A stretch of DNA of 64,000 bases from Mycolicibacterium tusciae (GTDB taxonomy: Bacteria > Actinomycetota > Actinomycetes > Mycobacteriales > Mycobacteriaceae). Below are positions 1 to 7,729 of this stretch, piece after piece. The translations under genes were made by a program, and so were the position numbers. Every line of letters starts with the position of its first letter. Within the stretch, counting starts at the first letter, position 1. Location of the stretch: the NCBI RefSeq assembly GCF_002086795.1, contig NZ_MVIM01000020.1, positions 37,133 to 101,132 on the forward strand, given 5' to 3'. The notes beneath the pieces are model-generated. The model searched no databases and was not told where the DNA came from. It was given only the letters and a program-made list of their open reading frames with translations.

Positions 1-523
1 TCACCTCCACGAAGCCCTTTGTCGCACTGTCGATTATCTCACCATCGGGGCCGATCACCCGTGACCACCACCGGCGTTGCCGCTCAACGGCATATGGGTT
101 GTCGCGGTTCACCACCAGGGCGTCGGTGAGCCCGCCCATGCAATGCAGCTTGTCTGTCTGCACAACCAGGTCACTGTGCCCGAGGGTGCCGGTGACCGAG
201 CCGAGAGTCCACAGCGGCAGTGCGGCATCACCGTGTACCTGCTCCAACGCGTGAGCTGGCACCAGACAGGCGAAATCGCCGTCGCCGGGCGTGTCGTCTT
301 TATAGGTGCAGAAGCCGCCGCTGAGCCAAATCGTGATCTCGTGACGATAGAACAACTGTCTGACAAGGGTGATGTGAATCCGGATCGCATCCAGAATCAA
401 GCCACGCCGCTCGCGCGTGTGATCGGCAGCGTCATCGACGAATCGAGAGCGTACCTCGTCCAACGTCGCCCGATGGATGCCCGGCGGTAGTGTTCCGTGC
501 TCGCCCATGCAGCGCGGAAGCAT
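1..523 (-). CDS. DUF6932-like nucleotidyltransferase-fold protein, partial
   Basis: The 3' end lies outside the window; 174 codons are visible. The ATG at 523 is 2 nt after the stop of the upstream helix-turn-helix gene, so the two are probably translated together. The N-terminus has LPPGIHRATLDEVRSRF, the opening I associate with DUF6932 proteins. About residue 70 follows SGGFCTYKDDTPGDGDF, which resembles the GSF...P-x-D-x-D active-site region of minimal nucleotidyltransferases. The reaction is unknown. By analogy with HTH/nucleotidyltransferase pairs it could be the toxin half of a toxin-antitoxin or phage-defence module. The family call comes from memory of motifs; the function is inference. 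Confidence 0.6.
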   Translation of the reverse strand, partial: MLPRCMGEHGTLPPGIHRATLDEVRSRFVDDAADHTRERRGLILDAIRIHITLVRQLFYRHEITIWLSGGFCTYKDDTPGDGDFACLVPAHALEQVHGDAALPLWTLGSVTGTLGHSDLVVQTDKLHCMGGLTDALVVNRDNPYAVERQRRWWSRVIGPDGEIIDSATKGFVEV

Positions 524-525
524 GT

Positions 526-1191
526 CTACCCCCCGTCGACGTCGATCCGCTCCTTCGTCCTGGTGCGAATGTACGCAGGCCAGGGGTCCCCGGCCGCGGC
601 GGCCTCGTCCAGTTCGGCGTCGGTCATCTCCTCCGGCGGCTTGCCGTGCCAGGACGGAGGCATCGCGCTGGTGTTGCTCAAAATGTCCAGCGTCTCGTCG
701 ATGCAGCGCATCGCATCCTGTGCGGCGGCCACGAGTTGGCCCGTCGCGGGCTGAGCAACGTCGACCGCGCTCAACGCGGCCCCAAGCCGTTGCCGCGCAT
801 CGACGAGGTTGGTCAGGTCGCTGCGGGTCGCCACCGCGCCGGTGTCGTCGGCGATGAATGCCCGAATCAGCTCGTCGATCGCCTTGCACTGGCGGGTGTT
901 CATGCGCTGGGCCTCAGACGGCGGCTCATACCCCACCGCACCCGGCGCCCTCACCCCAGCCGCCGCGAACGCGGTATTCTCCGACACGTCGGCCAGGTAG
1001 GCGATCGCCCGAATCGACGCATCCGAGGGCCGGGTGGCATACGTGCCCTGCCGCAGCCGGTTCAGCGTCGCGTGCGAAATGTCATGCCCGCCGTGTTGCG
1101 CCAGCTCGGCTAGCCTGCGCCCGGACGCCCCACCGTAACGTTGCGCGGCGACGTCGATCAAATCGATCAGCGATCTGCTGGTCTTACCCAT
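526..1191 (-). CDS. Helix-turn-helix protein paired with a nucleotidyltransferase-like gene
   Basis: 221 aa. The start at MGKTSRSL was chosen over a longer frame (to 1296) because GGTGGG lies just upstream and the extra residues look non-coding. The first 90 residues read as a Cro/CI-type HTH: a helix with RRLAELAQH, then ISHATLNRLRQGTY as turn and recognition helix. The remainder is helical and acidic (EEMTDAELDEAAAAGDPW near the end) with no family I recognise. It is followed 2 nt later by the DUF6932-like gene. A role as antitoxin and autorepressor is inferred from the pairing only. Confidence 0.7.
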   Translation of the reverse strand: MGKTSRSLIDLIDVAAQRYGGASGRRLAELAQHGGHDISHATLNRLRQGTYATRPSDASIRAIAYLADVSENTAFAAAGVRAPGAVGYEPPSEAQRMNTRQCKAIDELIRAFIADDTGAVATRSDLTNLVDARQRLGAALSAVDVAQPATGQLVAAAQDAMRCIDETLDILSNTSAMPPSWHGKPPEEMTDAELDEAAAAGDPWPAYIRTRTKERIDVDGG

Positions 1192-1342
1192 AGTCAGCCC
1201 ACCGCCCATTAGCTCGGTCTGTTGACGCGTCTGTATGTTCGCGCGACACCTAGTGTTCTGCCACTTGTAACGTGAGTCAAGCGCAACACACCGCATCGGC
1301 GGGCCTGCAATCGAACTACAACCCTGTAACCTGCCTCACGTG

Positions 1343-1798
1343 TCAGACGCCACTCGCCTTTCGGGTGGTCGCTCGGTGCTTGGAGCGGGGGCGGCTTTGC
1401 ACGTCGTCACGTTCGGGCCACAGCCGTCGGCCCAGGGCCTGTTCCAGGCGGGCCAGGGAGCCGATGTCGCAGAGCACGGTGCCGGCCAGGATCCGTCCGA
1501 TGGTGGTGTGGGCCACTCCGCTGGTCGCCGCGAGTGCTCGCTGGCCGGTGGCGGTCTCGGTCATGGCTGCGCGCAATGCACGCGCGAGCTGCTGCGCGGC
1601 AGGTGCCGACGGTGGCGCGTCGGGGTCCAGGTCGGCGTCCGGCCAGAACCCCCGCAAGACGTATGCGCTCGGTGGGCGGTCACCATTGCTGCGCGACACA
1701 GGCCCACGATATCCCGCCCCACCGTCGCCGCAGGCCGACGTGTCGGACCCCTCTGCTCCAATGGTGCATACACGCACCACTTGGGAAGGGGTCACCAT
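1343..1798 (-). CDS. XRE-family HTH regulator
   Basis: 151 aa. Residues about 68-125 form an HTH domain: ALRAAMTETATGQRALA, then SGVAHTTIGRILAGT, then SLARLEQALGRRLWP. This is the usual XRE order. The N-terminal 60 residues are Gly/Asp/Pro-rich and may not be translated, because no clear ribosome site precedes 1798 and the true start could lie inside. It is divergent from the recombinase/transposase pair that begins about 80 bp away, so it may control that pair; this is inferred from position only. Confidence 0.6.
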   Translation of the reverse strand: MVTPSQVVRVCTIGAEGSDTSACGDGGAGYRGPVSRSNGDRPPSAYVLRGFWPDADLDPDAPPSAPAAQQLARALRAAMTETATGQRALAATSGVAHTTIGRILAGTVLCDIGSLARLEQALGRRLWPERDDVQSRPRSKHRATTRKASGV

Positions 1799-1881
1799 GA
1801 TGATCCAGCTGTCATCAACGGCGGCGCCGCATGCTGAGGCCCGGGGTGCAGCTGCTGCTGCCGCTGCAGTGGGGGCCGGCC

Positions 1882-2784
1882 ATGGCTGACGGGAGCCTGG
1901 CCGCGGCGGTGCAGGCGGTGACCGGTGCGTGGATCGCCGATGGGGTGCTGGCCGCGCAGACGCTGGACAAGTTCGGTCTGCTGATCCGCCGATTCAGCCG
2001 ATTCGCCGCAGTGCACGACGTCACCACCCTCGCCGCAGTCGATCACGCGCTGGTCGCGAAATTCGTTGCGGCCAAAGGCCGTACCCGCCACGGTGTCGTA
2101 TCGGACGCGGCGGTGGCGACCATGCACAACCGCCGTGCGGCGCTGCGCGCGTTCTTTCGCACCGCGCGCCGGCTGCGGCTGACGCTGGACGACCCGACTA
2201 TCGACATCGCCGTCCCCGCCCGACAGTCGTCCTGCCAGCGCCCACTGTCCGAGGATGAGGCCGCGCTGGTGCGGTTGTTTTCCGAACGCACCGCCCCGAC
2301 TCGGCACGCCGCGACCGCGGCGTTGCTACTCGCCGGCGCGCACACCTCCGAGCTGGGACACATCACCGCCGCCGATCTGGATCCACAGGCCGCAACCGTG
2401 TGGATGCACGGCTCGAGCAAGTATCGCCCCCGCACACTGACGCTGGACCGCTGGTCGATGCGAGTGCTTTCCGAGCGCGCCGCCCACCTCACCCGCCCGC
2501 TACCCAGCCCCAAACCCTCGCCGGTGTTGTGCACCGGCGCCGGCGGAAGCGACGCACATAAGCAGGCCCGGGTGTGCGTGACCGTGCGCGAAATCCTCTC
2601 CCGCGCCGAGCTATCCGACGACTCCGGGGTGCGGCCGGCATCGCTGACCGCCTTCGCGGCGCGCCGCGAGTTCGACCGCACCGGCCGCATCGAAGACGCC
2701 GCGCGTCTCATCGGCTCACCCTCGCTGGACACCACCGCCGCCCTCATCGGCTACCACTGGCATGACCGGGCGGGCCCGTTATGA
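1882..2784 (+). CDS. Tyrosine-recombinase-fold protein without catalytic residues
   Basis: 300 aa from MADGSLAAAV (a longer frame begins at 1831). Residues 1-115 look like a SAM-like core-binding domain (TLDKFGLLIRRFSRFAAVHDVTTL, NRRAALRAFFRTARRL). The rest follows the integrase catalytic fold, but the signature residues are missing. The Arg-I box reads AGAHTSELGHI (His where Arg is expected), the HxxR box reads SLTAFAARREF, and the C-terminal Tyr box reads IGSPSLDTTAALIGY with Leu where Tyr is expected. A lysine-bearing GSSKYRPRTLTL remains. It overlaps the downstream transposase by ATGA, so the two are made together. Likely role: DNA-binding accessory to transposition rather than strand cleavage (inference). 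Confidence 0.6.
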   Translation: MADGSLAAAVQAVTGAWIADGVLAAQTLDKFGLLIRRFSRFAAVHDVTTLAAVDHALVAKFVAAKGRTRHGVVSDAAVATMHNRRAALRAFFRTARRLRLTLDDPTIDIAVPARQSSCQRPLSEDEAALVRLFSERTAPTRHAATAALLLAGAHTSELGHITAADLDPQAATVWMHGSSKYRPRTLTLDRWSMRVLSERAAHLTRPLPSPKPSPVLCTGAGGSDAHKQARVCVTVREILSRAELSDDSGVRPASLTAFAARREFDRTGRIEDAARLIGSPSLDTTAALIGYHWHDRAGPL

Positions 2785-4208
2785 ACCCCAAAGACCGGTC
2801 CCGTAAAAAGGCCGGCGCCTACGGCGCCGAACGCATCAAGCAACGCGAGCTGCGCCGGGTCGAAACGCCAATGGATCTCACGCTGCTGGAGATCGACACC
2901 ATCGAGGCGATCGCCTCCCACGAGGTCATCTATCAACTCGCCGCGGTCCTGCCCGTCCACGAGCCGGGAACCCCGGGCCGGCGTCCGCACTACCCCCCAT
3001 GGGTGCACGTGCTGCACAAGGCCCTAGCCGGGGTGCTGGGCTCGCACAGCAAGGCCGCCCGCGCGATGGCCCACCCCACCTACTGGCGCACCATCCGCCA
3101 CCGGGCCGCCAAACATCAGCCACCAAGGGCGCCGCGGCGCCCACCACAGCGCTGGCACCACAACTACGCCCAACGGCTACTCGACGAGTACACCGACAAG
3201 CTGCTTGACACGTTTCGCCTGCTCGCGCGGCGGCTCGCGCGCGAACTCGGTTGTCTCGACCCAGACGCTGGGGTGTCCCACACCAGCCCGGCGCGCGGGC
3301 AGTACGTCGTCGGCGATGGCACCGTTGTCGCCGCACCAGTGCGCAAGGCCACCGCCGACCACTGGGCCGAACAAGGCGGACGCCACGTGCACGCCGGCAT
3401 CGAAGCCCAAAACGGCGACAGCGACACCGAATTCCGCTACGGCACCAAGTTCGCCATGCTCAGTACCCGCCCCGACACCATCCGCAACAACAGGGTCATC
3501 CTCGACGTCGACGCCGTGCCAGCGGGCAAGGGCTACGGCGGTGAAGCTCGTGTCGCTCTCGACATGATCGACCGCGTCGTCGCCGACGCCGACGTACGGT
3601 GTGACGGCGTCTGCTACGACGGAGCGTTCCGCGGCAAGCACATCGACCGCGCCATGAAGCTCGGGTTGACCGTGCTCTCACCGATGCACGACAGCACCCG
3701 CGTACCCACCGCATTCGCCCGACTCGAGTGCTCGTGCGGCGACGTTCATGACCTGTGGACCGAAGATGGACGGATCTGCGAACGCCAGATCCTCGACGCC
3801 GGCGACAGACACATGCAGCCCTGCCCGGTGGCCAAGATCTACCCGCGCGGCAACGCCGACGACAGCCACCGCTGGTACATCGAGTTCGCCACCCCATCCT
3901 GCGGCACGGTGCATCGTACGCGTATCGACACCACCGACGCCGACCGCAGCTGCGGCTACAACCGCGCCGAGCACCTACGCCAGCACGTCAAGACCGACGA
4001 CCGCGGCAGCGTCTACGACCGTTGCTATGGCTGGCGCGAAGACAGCGAAAGCCTCAACAACACCCTCGACCGCACCCTCTATGGCGGGCGGATGATCGCT
4101 TTTGCTGCGGTTCGCCAGTTGACCGTGATGCTCGGATTCGCTTTGGGCCGAAACGCAATAGCGGCTTACCTGCACCGCCGACGACACCCCGAAGAGCGAA
4201 CTGCCTAA
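2781..4208 (+). CDS. DDE-type transposase
   Basis: 475 aa, starting inside the stop of the recombinase-like gene (ATGA). Candidate acidic triad: Asp in YVVGDGTVVAAP (about residue 178), Asp in CYDGAFRGKHID (about 278), and Glu in WREDSESLNNTLDRTL (about 420). Spacing and context fit a DDE transposase with an inserted Cys-rich stretch between the second and third residues (LECSCGD, PCP, SCGT, SCGYN). The N-terminal 60 residues are basic, as expected for DNA binding. I could not find convincing terminal inverted repeats within 200 bp of the gene, and I do not recognise the IS family. Confidence 0.6.
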   Translation: MNPKDRSRKKAGAYGAERIKQRELRRVETPMDLTLLEIDTIEAIASHEVIYQLAAVLPVHEPGTPGRRPHYPPWVHVLHKALAGVLGSHSKAARAMAHPTYWRTIRHRAAKHQPPRAPRRPPQRWHHNYAQRLLDEYTDKLLDTFRLLARRLARELGCLDPDAGVSHTSPARGQYVVGDGTVVAAPVRKATADHWAEQGGRHVHAGIEAQNGDSDTEFRYGTKFAMLSTRPDTIRNNRVILDVDAVPAGKGYGGEARVALDMIDRVVADADVRCDGVCYDGAFRGKHIDRAMKLGLTVLSPMHDSTRVPTAFARLECSCGDVHDLWTEDGRICERQILDAGDRHMQPCPVAKIYPRGNADDSHRWYIEFATPSCGTVHRTRIDTTDADRSCGYNRAEHLRQHVKTDDRGSVYDRCYGWREDSESLNNTLDRTLYGGRMIAFAAVRQLTVMLGFALGRNAIAAYLHRRRHPEERTA

Positions 4209-4395
4209 CGCCGCCACCACGACAGCGAGGCTCACTCAGGCCGGCCACGGACGCCAGCGCGTCGCGTGGCTATCGTCGCGCCCGCTACACTCACACCCGC
4301 TACTCCCCGACGACCAGCTAATTCGCCGGGAACAACACCAGGACGCCACGAACACCGCCGAAAACCACCCCGCGCTCCCACCGGCTAGGTTTTAG

Positions 4396-6291
4396 TCAGG
4401 TATCCAAAGACGTCCCGGTGGACACCACCGCTGGCGAATGTTGTGCGCTGTCGCTGGTCGATTCCAGGGCTGGTGGCGAGTCGATCGGCTTGAGATTGAA
4501 GATGCTGCGGATGCCGTTGTTGATGCCATCGCCAACCTCGTTGACAAGTCGGTTCGCGTCGAGCATCGGCCCGTTGAGGTCCACTCCGAGGCCGGTCATT
4601 GCGCCCAGGCCGTCATCGATGACCTTGTTCACCTGCCCAGTGGCCTCATCGAGCGCCTTCGCGAGCGGGGTGAGCCCACCCTGCACGTCGTTGATGATCG
4701 GATTGAGCGTGTCGCGTACTTGCTCCAGCGCCTGCGATATGAGCTGCGCGACGGCGACGCTGACTGCGTTGCGGTAGACCAGGTTTCCGATCTCTTTGTT
4801 GCCGAAGATCTCGAACTCGCCTTTGTCCGGATCGAGAAGATTGGTCTGCAGTCCGGTGATGATCGAGTTGAAGACGGTTTGCGGGGTCTCCAGGCCCATC
4901 TGCCAGGTGATGGGGTTCTGCCAGAACTTCGCCTGGGTGCCGGCCATGTCCCAGCCGCGGGTGAAGGTGGCCACCCCTTCGGCGTCCACGGTCATGTTGA
5001 CGTCCTGGTAACCCTGGGCGACCAGTTGGGTGAGCACATCGGCGAAAGAGTCCGACAGAGTGGTGGAGAATCCGAATCCGGGCAGGTAACTCAGTGTGCG
5101 GGGGATGAATTGGATGGGTTCCAGCAGCGGCAGACGACCCGAGTCGTAGGTGACATACAGGTTGCCGTCCGCGCCGACGTCGACGTGCAGCAGGCTCATC
5201 AGGTCCGCCGTGTCGAGCAGGTGATTGATCGTCCCGGCGCTCAGGTTGCCACCGGTGAGATCGCTGATCACTTCGAAGAACGCATCGACGTTCGGGGGCA
5301 GCAGATAGGTCGGCGCGACCTGGCCGACGCCGCTGTTGAACCACGCCAGCGGGTTGAGCAGTGTGGACGGGGCATCGGAGATGATGTCGTATGCGGCCCC
5401 GAAGTCCCACACCGTGACGTTGCCGTCCATGACGGTGATCGGTATACCCCAGTTGTTGGTGTCCTTGTGCGACGCCGTTCCGTCGGCATTCGACAGATTC
5501 AGCCCGACCGTAGACGACAGCGGGTCCAGCAGCGAGAGAATCCCGCCGCCGGTGCGGCTCGGGTTGCGCAACGCGATCGCCAGGATCGCGGTCTTGGCGA
5601 AGGCTGGATCGTTGAGCAGCGTCGGTGAGGCGAGCGCGAAGTTGGTGCCGCCCAAGCCGATTGCCGGGACGATAGCGAACTTGCCGGCGTCGGAGAAGAA
5701 CGGCCCGTCCCAAGTGCCGGGAACGTTCAGCGGCAGGTCTCCCACGAGGGTTTCGATGATCTCGGTGTCGATGCCGGTGATGTCGCCGAGCAGCCCGATG
5801 ATGACCGCGGCCGCGTCACCGGCGGCCAGCGCGGTCTTGAGCGCCGACAGCGTGCCCTGAGTCAGGGTCGACCACTGCAACGTGTTGATCTGGTCGACGG
5901 TCCCGGCCGGCCCCATCGGCGGCACGGCGATCTCCGGGATGGAGATGTTGCCCAAGATCGGCAGATTGACACCGGACTGCAGTGCGGCGACCAGGGCGGC
6001 GAGGTTTTCCACCGTCTGCTTGAGGCCTTGCCCCGCCTCGCCAGGGACGATCTGCGCCAGCCCCGCCATCCCGTTGAGGAAGTCCTGCGCGGTACCCATG
6101 CCCAGGGTGCGGAACGCCTGCGGGATGGGTCCGATCGGATAGACGCCAGTCGAAGCGGCGAGGTTCACCTGCGCCTCAACGAGCCGTGTCGGGGCGGGTG
6201 GCGGCGTGGGGACGGCTGCCGCGGTGGTCAGCGCGGTGACGGTGGCCGCGGCTACGACCGTGGCGGCCAAGCGGCGCGAGGTGGTGGACAT
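4396..6291 (-). CDS. Large exported protein with a PE-PPE-domain-like C-terminal motif
   Basis: 631 aa. The N-terminus is a Sec signal peptide: basic MSTTSRR, an Ala/Val/Thr hydrophobic run to about residue 27, then PTPPPAPTR. The body is rich in Gly, Leu, Asn and Asp with almost no Cys, typical of mycobacterial surface proteins. Around residues 378-440 the text YVTYDSGRLPLLEPIQF ... FADVLTQLVAQGYQDV resembles the C-terminal end of PE-PPE (PF08237) domains, but I see no GxSxG serine motif before it. The tail is a likely amphipathic/coiled segment plus a Ser/Pro/Thr-rich end. It is the last gene of the operon, 33 nt after the EspR-like gene. Function unknown. Confidence 0.6.
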   Translation of the reverse strand: MSTTSRRLAATVVAAATVTALTTAAAVPTPPPAPTRLVEAQVNLAASTGVYPIGPIPQAFRTLGMGTAQDFLNGMAGLAQIVPGEAGQGLKQTVENLAALVAALQSGVNLPILGNISIPEIAVPPMGPAGTVDQINTLQWSTLTQGTLSALKTALAAGDAAAVIIGLLGDITGIDTEIIETLVGDLPLNVPGTWDGPFFSDAGKFAIVPAIGLGGTNFALASPTLLNDPAFAKTAILAIALRNPSRTGGGILSLLDPLSSTVGLNLSNADGTASHKDTNNWGIPITVMDGNVTVWDFGAAYDIISDAPSTLLNPLAWFNSGVGQVAPTYLLPPNVDAFFEVISDLTGGNLSAGTINHLLDTADLMSLLHVDVGADGNLYVTYDSGRLPLLEPIQFIPRTLSYLPGFGFSTTLSDSFADVLTQLVAQGYQDVNMTVDAEGVATFTRGWDMAGTQAKFWQNPITWQMGLETPQTVFNSIITGLQTNLLDPDKGEFEIFGNKEIGNLVYRNAVSVAVAQLISQALEQVRDTLNPIINDVQGGLTPLAKALDEATGQVNKVIDDGLGAMTGLGVDLNGPMLDANRLVNEVGDGINNGIRSIFNLKPIDSPPALESTSDSAQHSPAVVSTGTSLDT

Positions 6292-6324
6292 TGACGCTCC
6301 TAGAGGGTGTTTGGCTGGGGCTGT

Positions 6325-6738
6325 TCAGATACCGGCAGCGGACATGAGCTGCTCTCGGGTATCGGTGTCCAAGGCGGTCAGCATCGTCGTGAGCCGCCGC
6401 ACATCGGGGTCGTGCGCGACCTCTAGCCAGCGCAATTCGGAGTCCAACCATTCCCCGTAGCCGCTTTCGGGACTGGTGAAATACTCGCTTCGGATTCCGA
6501 AGAACTCGGCGATCATCTCGACCGTTTGCTCAGAGGGCCGCTTTCGCTCGCCTGTGCGAAGCTGCGACAAGTACGGCGCCGACAAAGCCAGACCGCGCAT
6601 GCCCAACCAACGGACCAACTCTTGACTGGTGTACGGCCCCCGACCAGGAGGGTAGATGCTGGAAAACAGCCGATTCAGCTGTGCGGCAAAGCTGTCCGAC
6701 CGAGCTGCTGCGTCCGCAGCGGTCTGTGTTGTCGTCAT
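6325..6738 (-). CDS. EspR-like nucleoid-associated regulator
   Basis: 137 aa, close in length to EspR (Rv3849, 132 aa). It follows the EspR layout: FAAQLNRLFSSIYPPGRGP, then SAPYLSQLRTGERKRPS (recognition helix), then MIAEFFGIRSEYF, and the C-terminal dimerisation half LDSELRWLE ... DPDVRRL. In M. tuberculosis EspR binds many promoters and activates ESX-1 accessory genes; that is established for EspR itself, not for this copy. The ATG overlaps the stop of the upstream hypothetical gene (ATGA), placing a chromosomal-style regulator inside the secreted-protein operon. It may control this operon or the host's ESX genes (inference). Confidence 0.85.
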   Translation of the reverse strand: MTTTQTAADAAARSDSFAAQLNRLFSSIYPPGRGPYTSQELVRWLGMRGLALSAPYLSQLRTGERKRPSEQTVEMIAEFFGIRSEYFTSPESGYGEWLDSELRWLEVAHDPDVRRLTTMLTALDTDTREQLMSAAGI

Positions 6739-7058
6739 TCGGGACCTCTGTTCTCTAACTGGGATGCGGGATCTGTCTCCGCGGTGTTCGGGGCGGCCCG
6801 CCGGATCACCACTTCGAGGTCTGCGTCGTCGCCGAAGGCGGCAACCATGCGCTGAAAGACATCGCCTACATGGTTGTATTGCGTTGTGTCGTTGCCGAAT
6901 TCGCCGCAGTTTGTGATGTGGCTGTGGTAGCGGGCCACTCGCGGTGCCCGACCAGACGGCGCGTCGTAGGCGAAGTGGGTTCGAATCATGATGACGGCGG
7001 GCGCAGATCGGTCGCTGAACCGTCGTTGCTCTCGGGGTGGCCGTTCGGAGTCAGCCAT
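6735..7058 (-). CDS. Hypothetical protein
   Basis: 107 aa from MADSERPPREQ; an upstream extension to 7358 is out-of-frame shadow of the membrane gene. No signal peptide or membrane segment. The basic N-terminus is followed by RYHSHITNCGEFGNDTTQYNHV and a helix, DVFQRMVAAFGDDADLEVVI. I recognise no family. It overlaps the preceding gene by 8 nt and the EspR-like gene by 4 nt, so it is part of the operon. It could be a partner or small regulator of the EspR-like protein (inference). Confidence 0.6.
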   Translation of the reverse strand: MADSERPPREQRRFSDRSAPAVIMIRTHFAYDAPSGRAPRVARYHSHITNCGEFGNDTTQYNHVGDVFQRMVAAFGDDADLEVVIRRAAPNTAETDPASQLENRGPE

Positions 7059-7446
7059 GCGACACCCTCCGCTTACGGCCGACAGTGGCCGATGAGGGTC
7101 CCTGCTGGCGATGAAACAGGCGCATAGTCCAGGTGGAATAGGCGAGCACCCATACCCAGGCGACGATTGCCAAGGTGGCCGGCCACAACCAATGTGGCGT
7201 TCCGATGGCGGCAGCGAGCGCCCGGTCATCGATGGGCGGGCTTGCGAGGAGGTAGGGCACCAAGACGACCAGCAGTGCCAGCACCGCCCCCGCGACGGAA
7301 ACCGCAAGAGCGAGAAGCGCGGGCCCCAACACCTCGGTGCCTTGGCGGTAGCGAGCAAGGATCGCCATCGCCGAAAGTATTGACACGACCAGAATCACGA
7401 CCGAACACCACGGCCCTACGCCACTGATGAACGCGGCGCCGCTCAC
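7051..7446 (-). CDS. Small integral membrane protein
   Basis: 131 aa from a GTG at 7446, preceded by GAAAGG. Three hydrophobic segments: about 15-32 (WCSVVILVVSILSAMAIL), about 43-66 (LLALAVSVAGAVLALLVVLV) and about 86-105 (WLWPATLAIVAWVWVLAY), then a basic cytoplasmic-type tail ending RKRRVSHG. No family recognised. The GTG overlaps the stop of the 30-residue gene upstream (GTGA), so it is translationally coupled. It may form an envelope complex with the two neighbouring small membrane proteins (inference). Confidence 0.7.
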   Translation of the reverse strand: MSGAAFISGVGPWCSVVILVVSILSAMAILARYRQGTEVLGPALLALAVSVAGAVLALLVVLVPYLLASPPIDDRALAAAIGTPHWLWPATLAIVAWVWVLAYSTWTMRLFHRQQGPSSATVGRKRRVSHG

Positions 7447-7535
7447 TTCGACGCCTTTCGATGCCGCGCCCACAGCACCGTGAGGATCGCTGTGCTGGCG
7501 GCGACGGCGAGAAAGAAAGTGACCGGCCCGATCAC
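7443..7535 (-). CDS. 30-residue single-pass membrane peptide
   Basis: A very short gene found by reading the overlaps. The GTG at 7535 forms GTGA with the stop of the upstream gene, and its own TGA forms GTGA with the next start at 7446. The product is one hydrophobic helix (TFFLAVAASTAILTVLW) followed by a basic tail ARHRKASK, so N-out/C-in by the positive-inside rule. Its existence rests on the double coupling and the ideal transmembrane composition; no homologue is recognised. Confidence 0.55.
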   Translation of the reverse strand: MIGPVTFFLAVAASTAILTVLWARHRKASK

Positions 7536-7729
7536 GAAGTGTCCCCTTGCGCCACAGTGCTGTCAGGGCGAGTTTCGGGTGCCTGCGCGCCGGTCGGTGA
7601 GCGGGGCTCGAAGGAGTCAATGCAGTGGCGGATGTGGGCCGAGGCTGCCTGAGCCCGGCGACGCGCCTCCCAGCACAGGAAAAGCACGCCCGCGCCACCA
7701 ACTAGCCAGGCCAGCGCTGTGAGGGTCAC
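7532..7729 (-). CDS. 65-residue single-pass membrane protein
   Basis: The N-terminal helix MTLTALAWLVGGAGVLFLCW is followed by basic EARRRAQAA and a polar, Pro/Thr-rich tail. The ATG overlaps the stop of the PE-PPE-domain gene (ATGA), and the TGA overlaps the next GTG (GTGA). This makes it the first of three consecutive coupled small membrane genes. No family recognised. Confidence 0.65.
   Translation of the reverse strand: MTLTALAWLVGGAGVLFLCWEARRRAQAASAHIRHCIDSFEPRSPTGAQAPETRPDSTVAQGDTS

Noticed and set aside
4209..4395. Right terminal inverted repeat for the transposase at 2781-4208
   Set aside because: I compared this stretch with the DNA upstream of 1882 and of 1343 and found no convincing matching ends or target duplication.
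4438..5628. 396-codon plus-strand frame opposite the large exported protein
   Set aside because: High-GC shadow; the opposite strand has a signal peptide and a normal start following the EspR-like gene.
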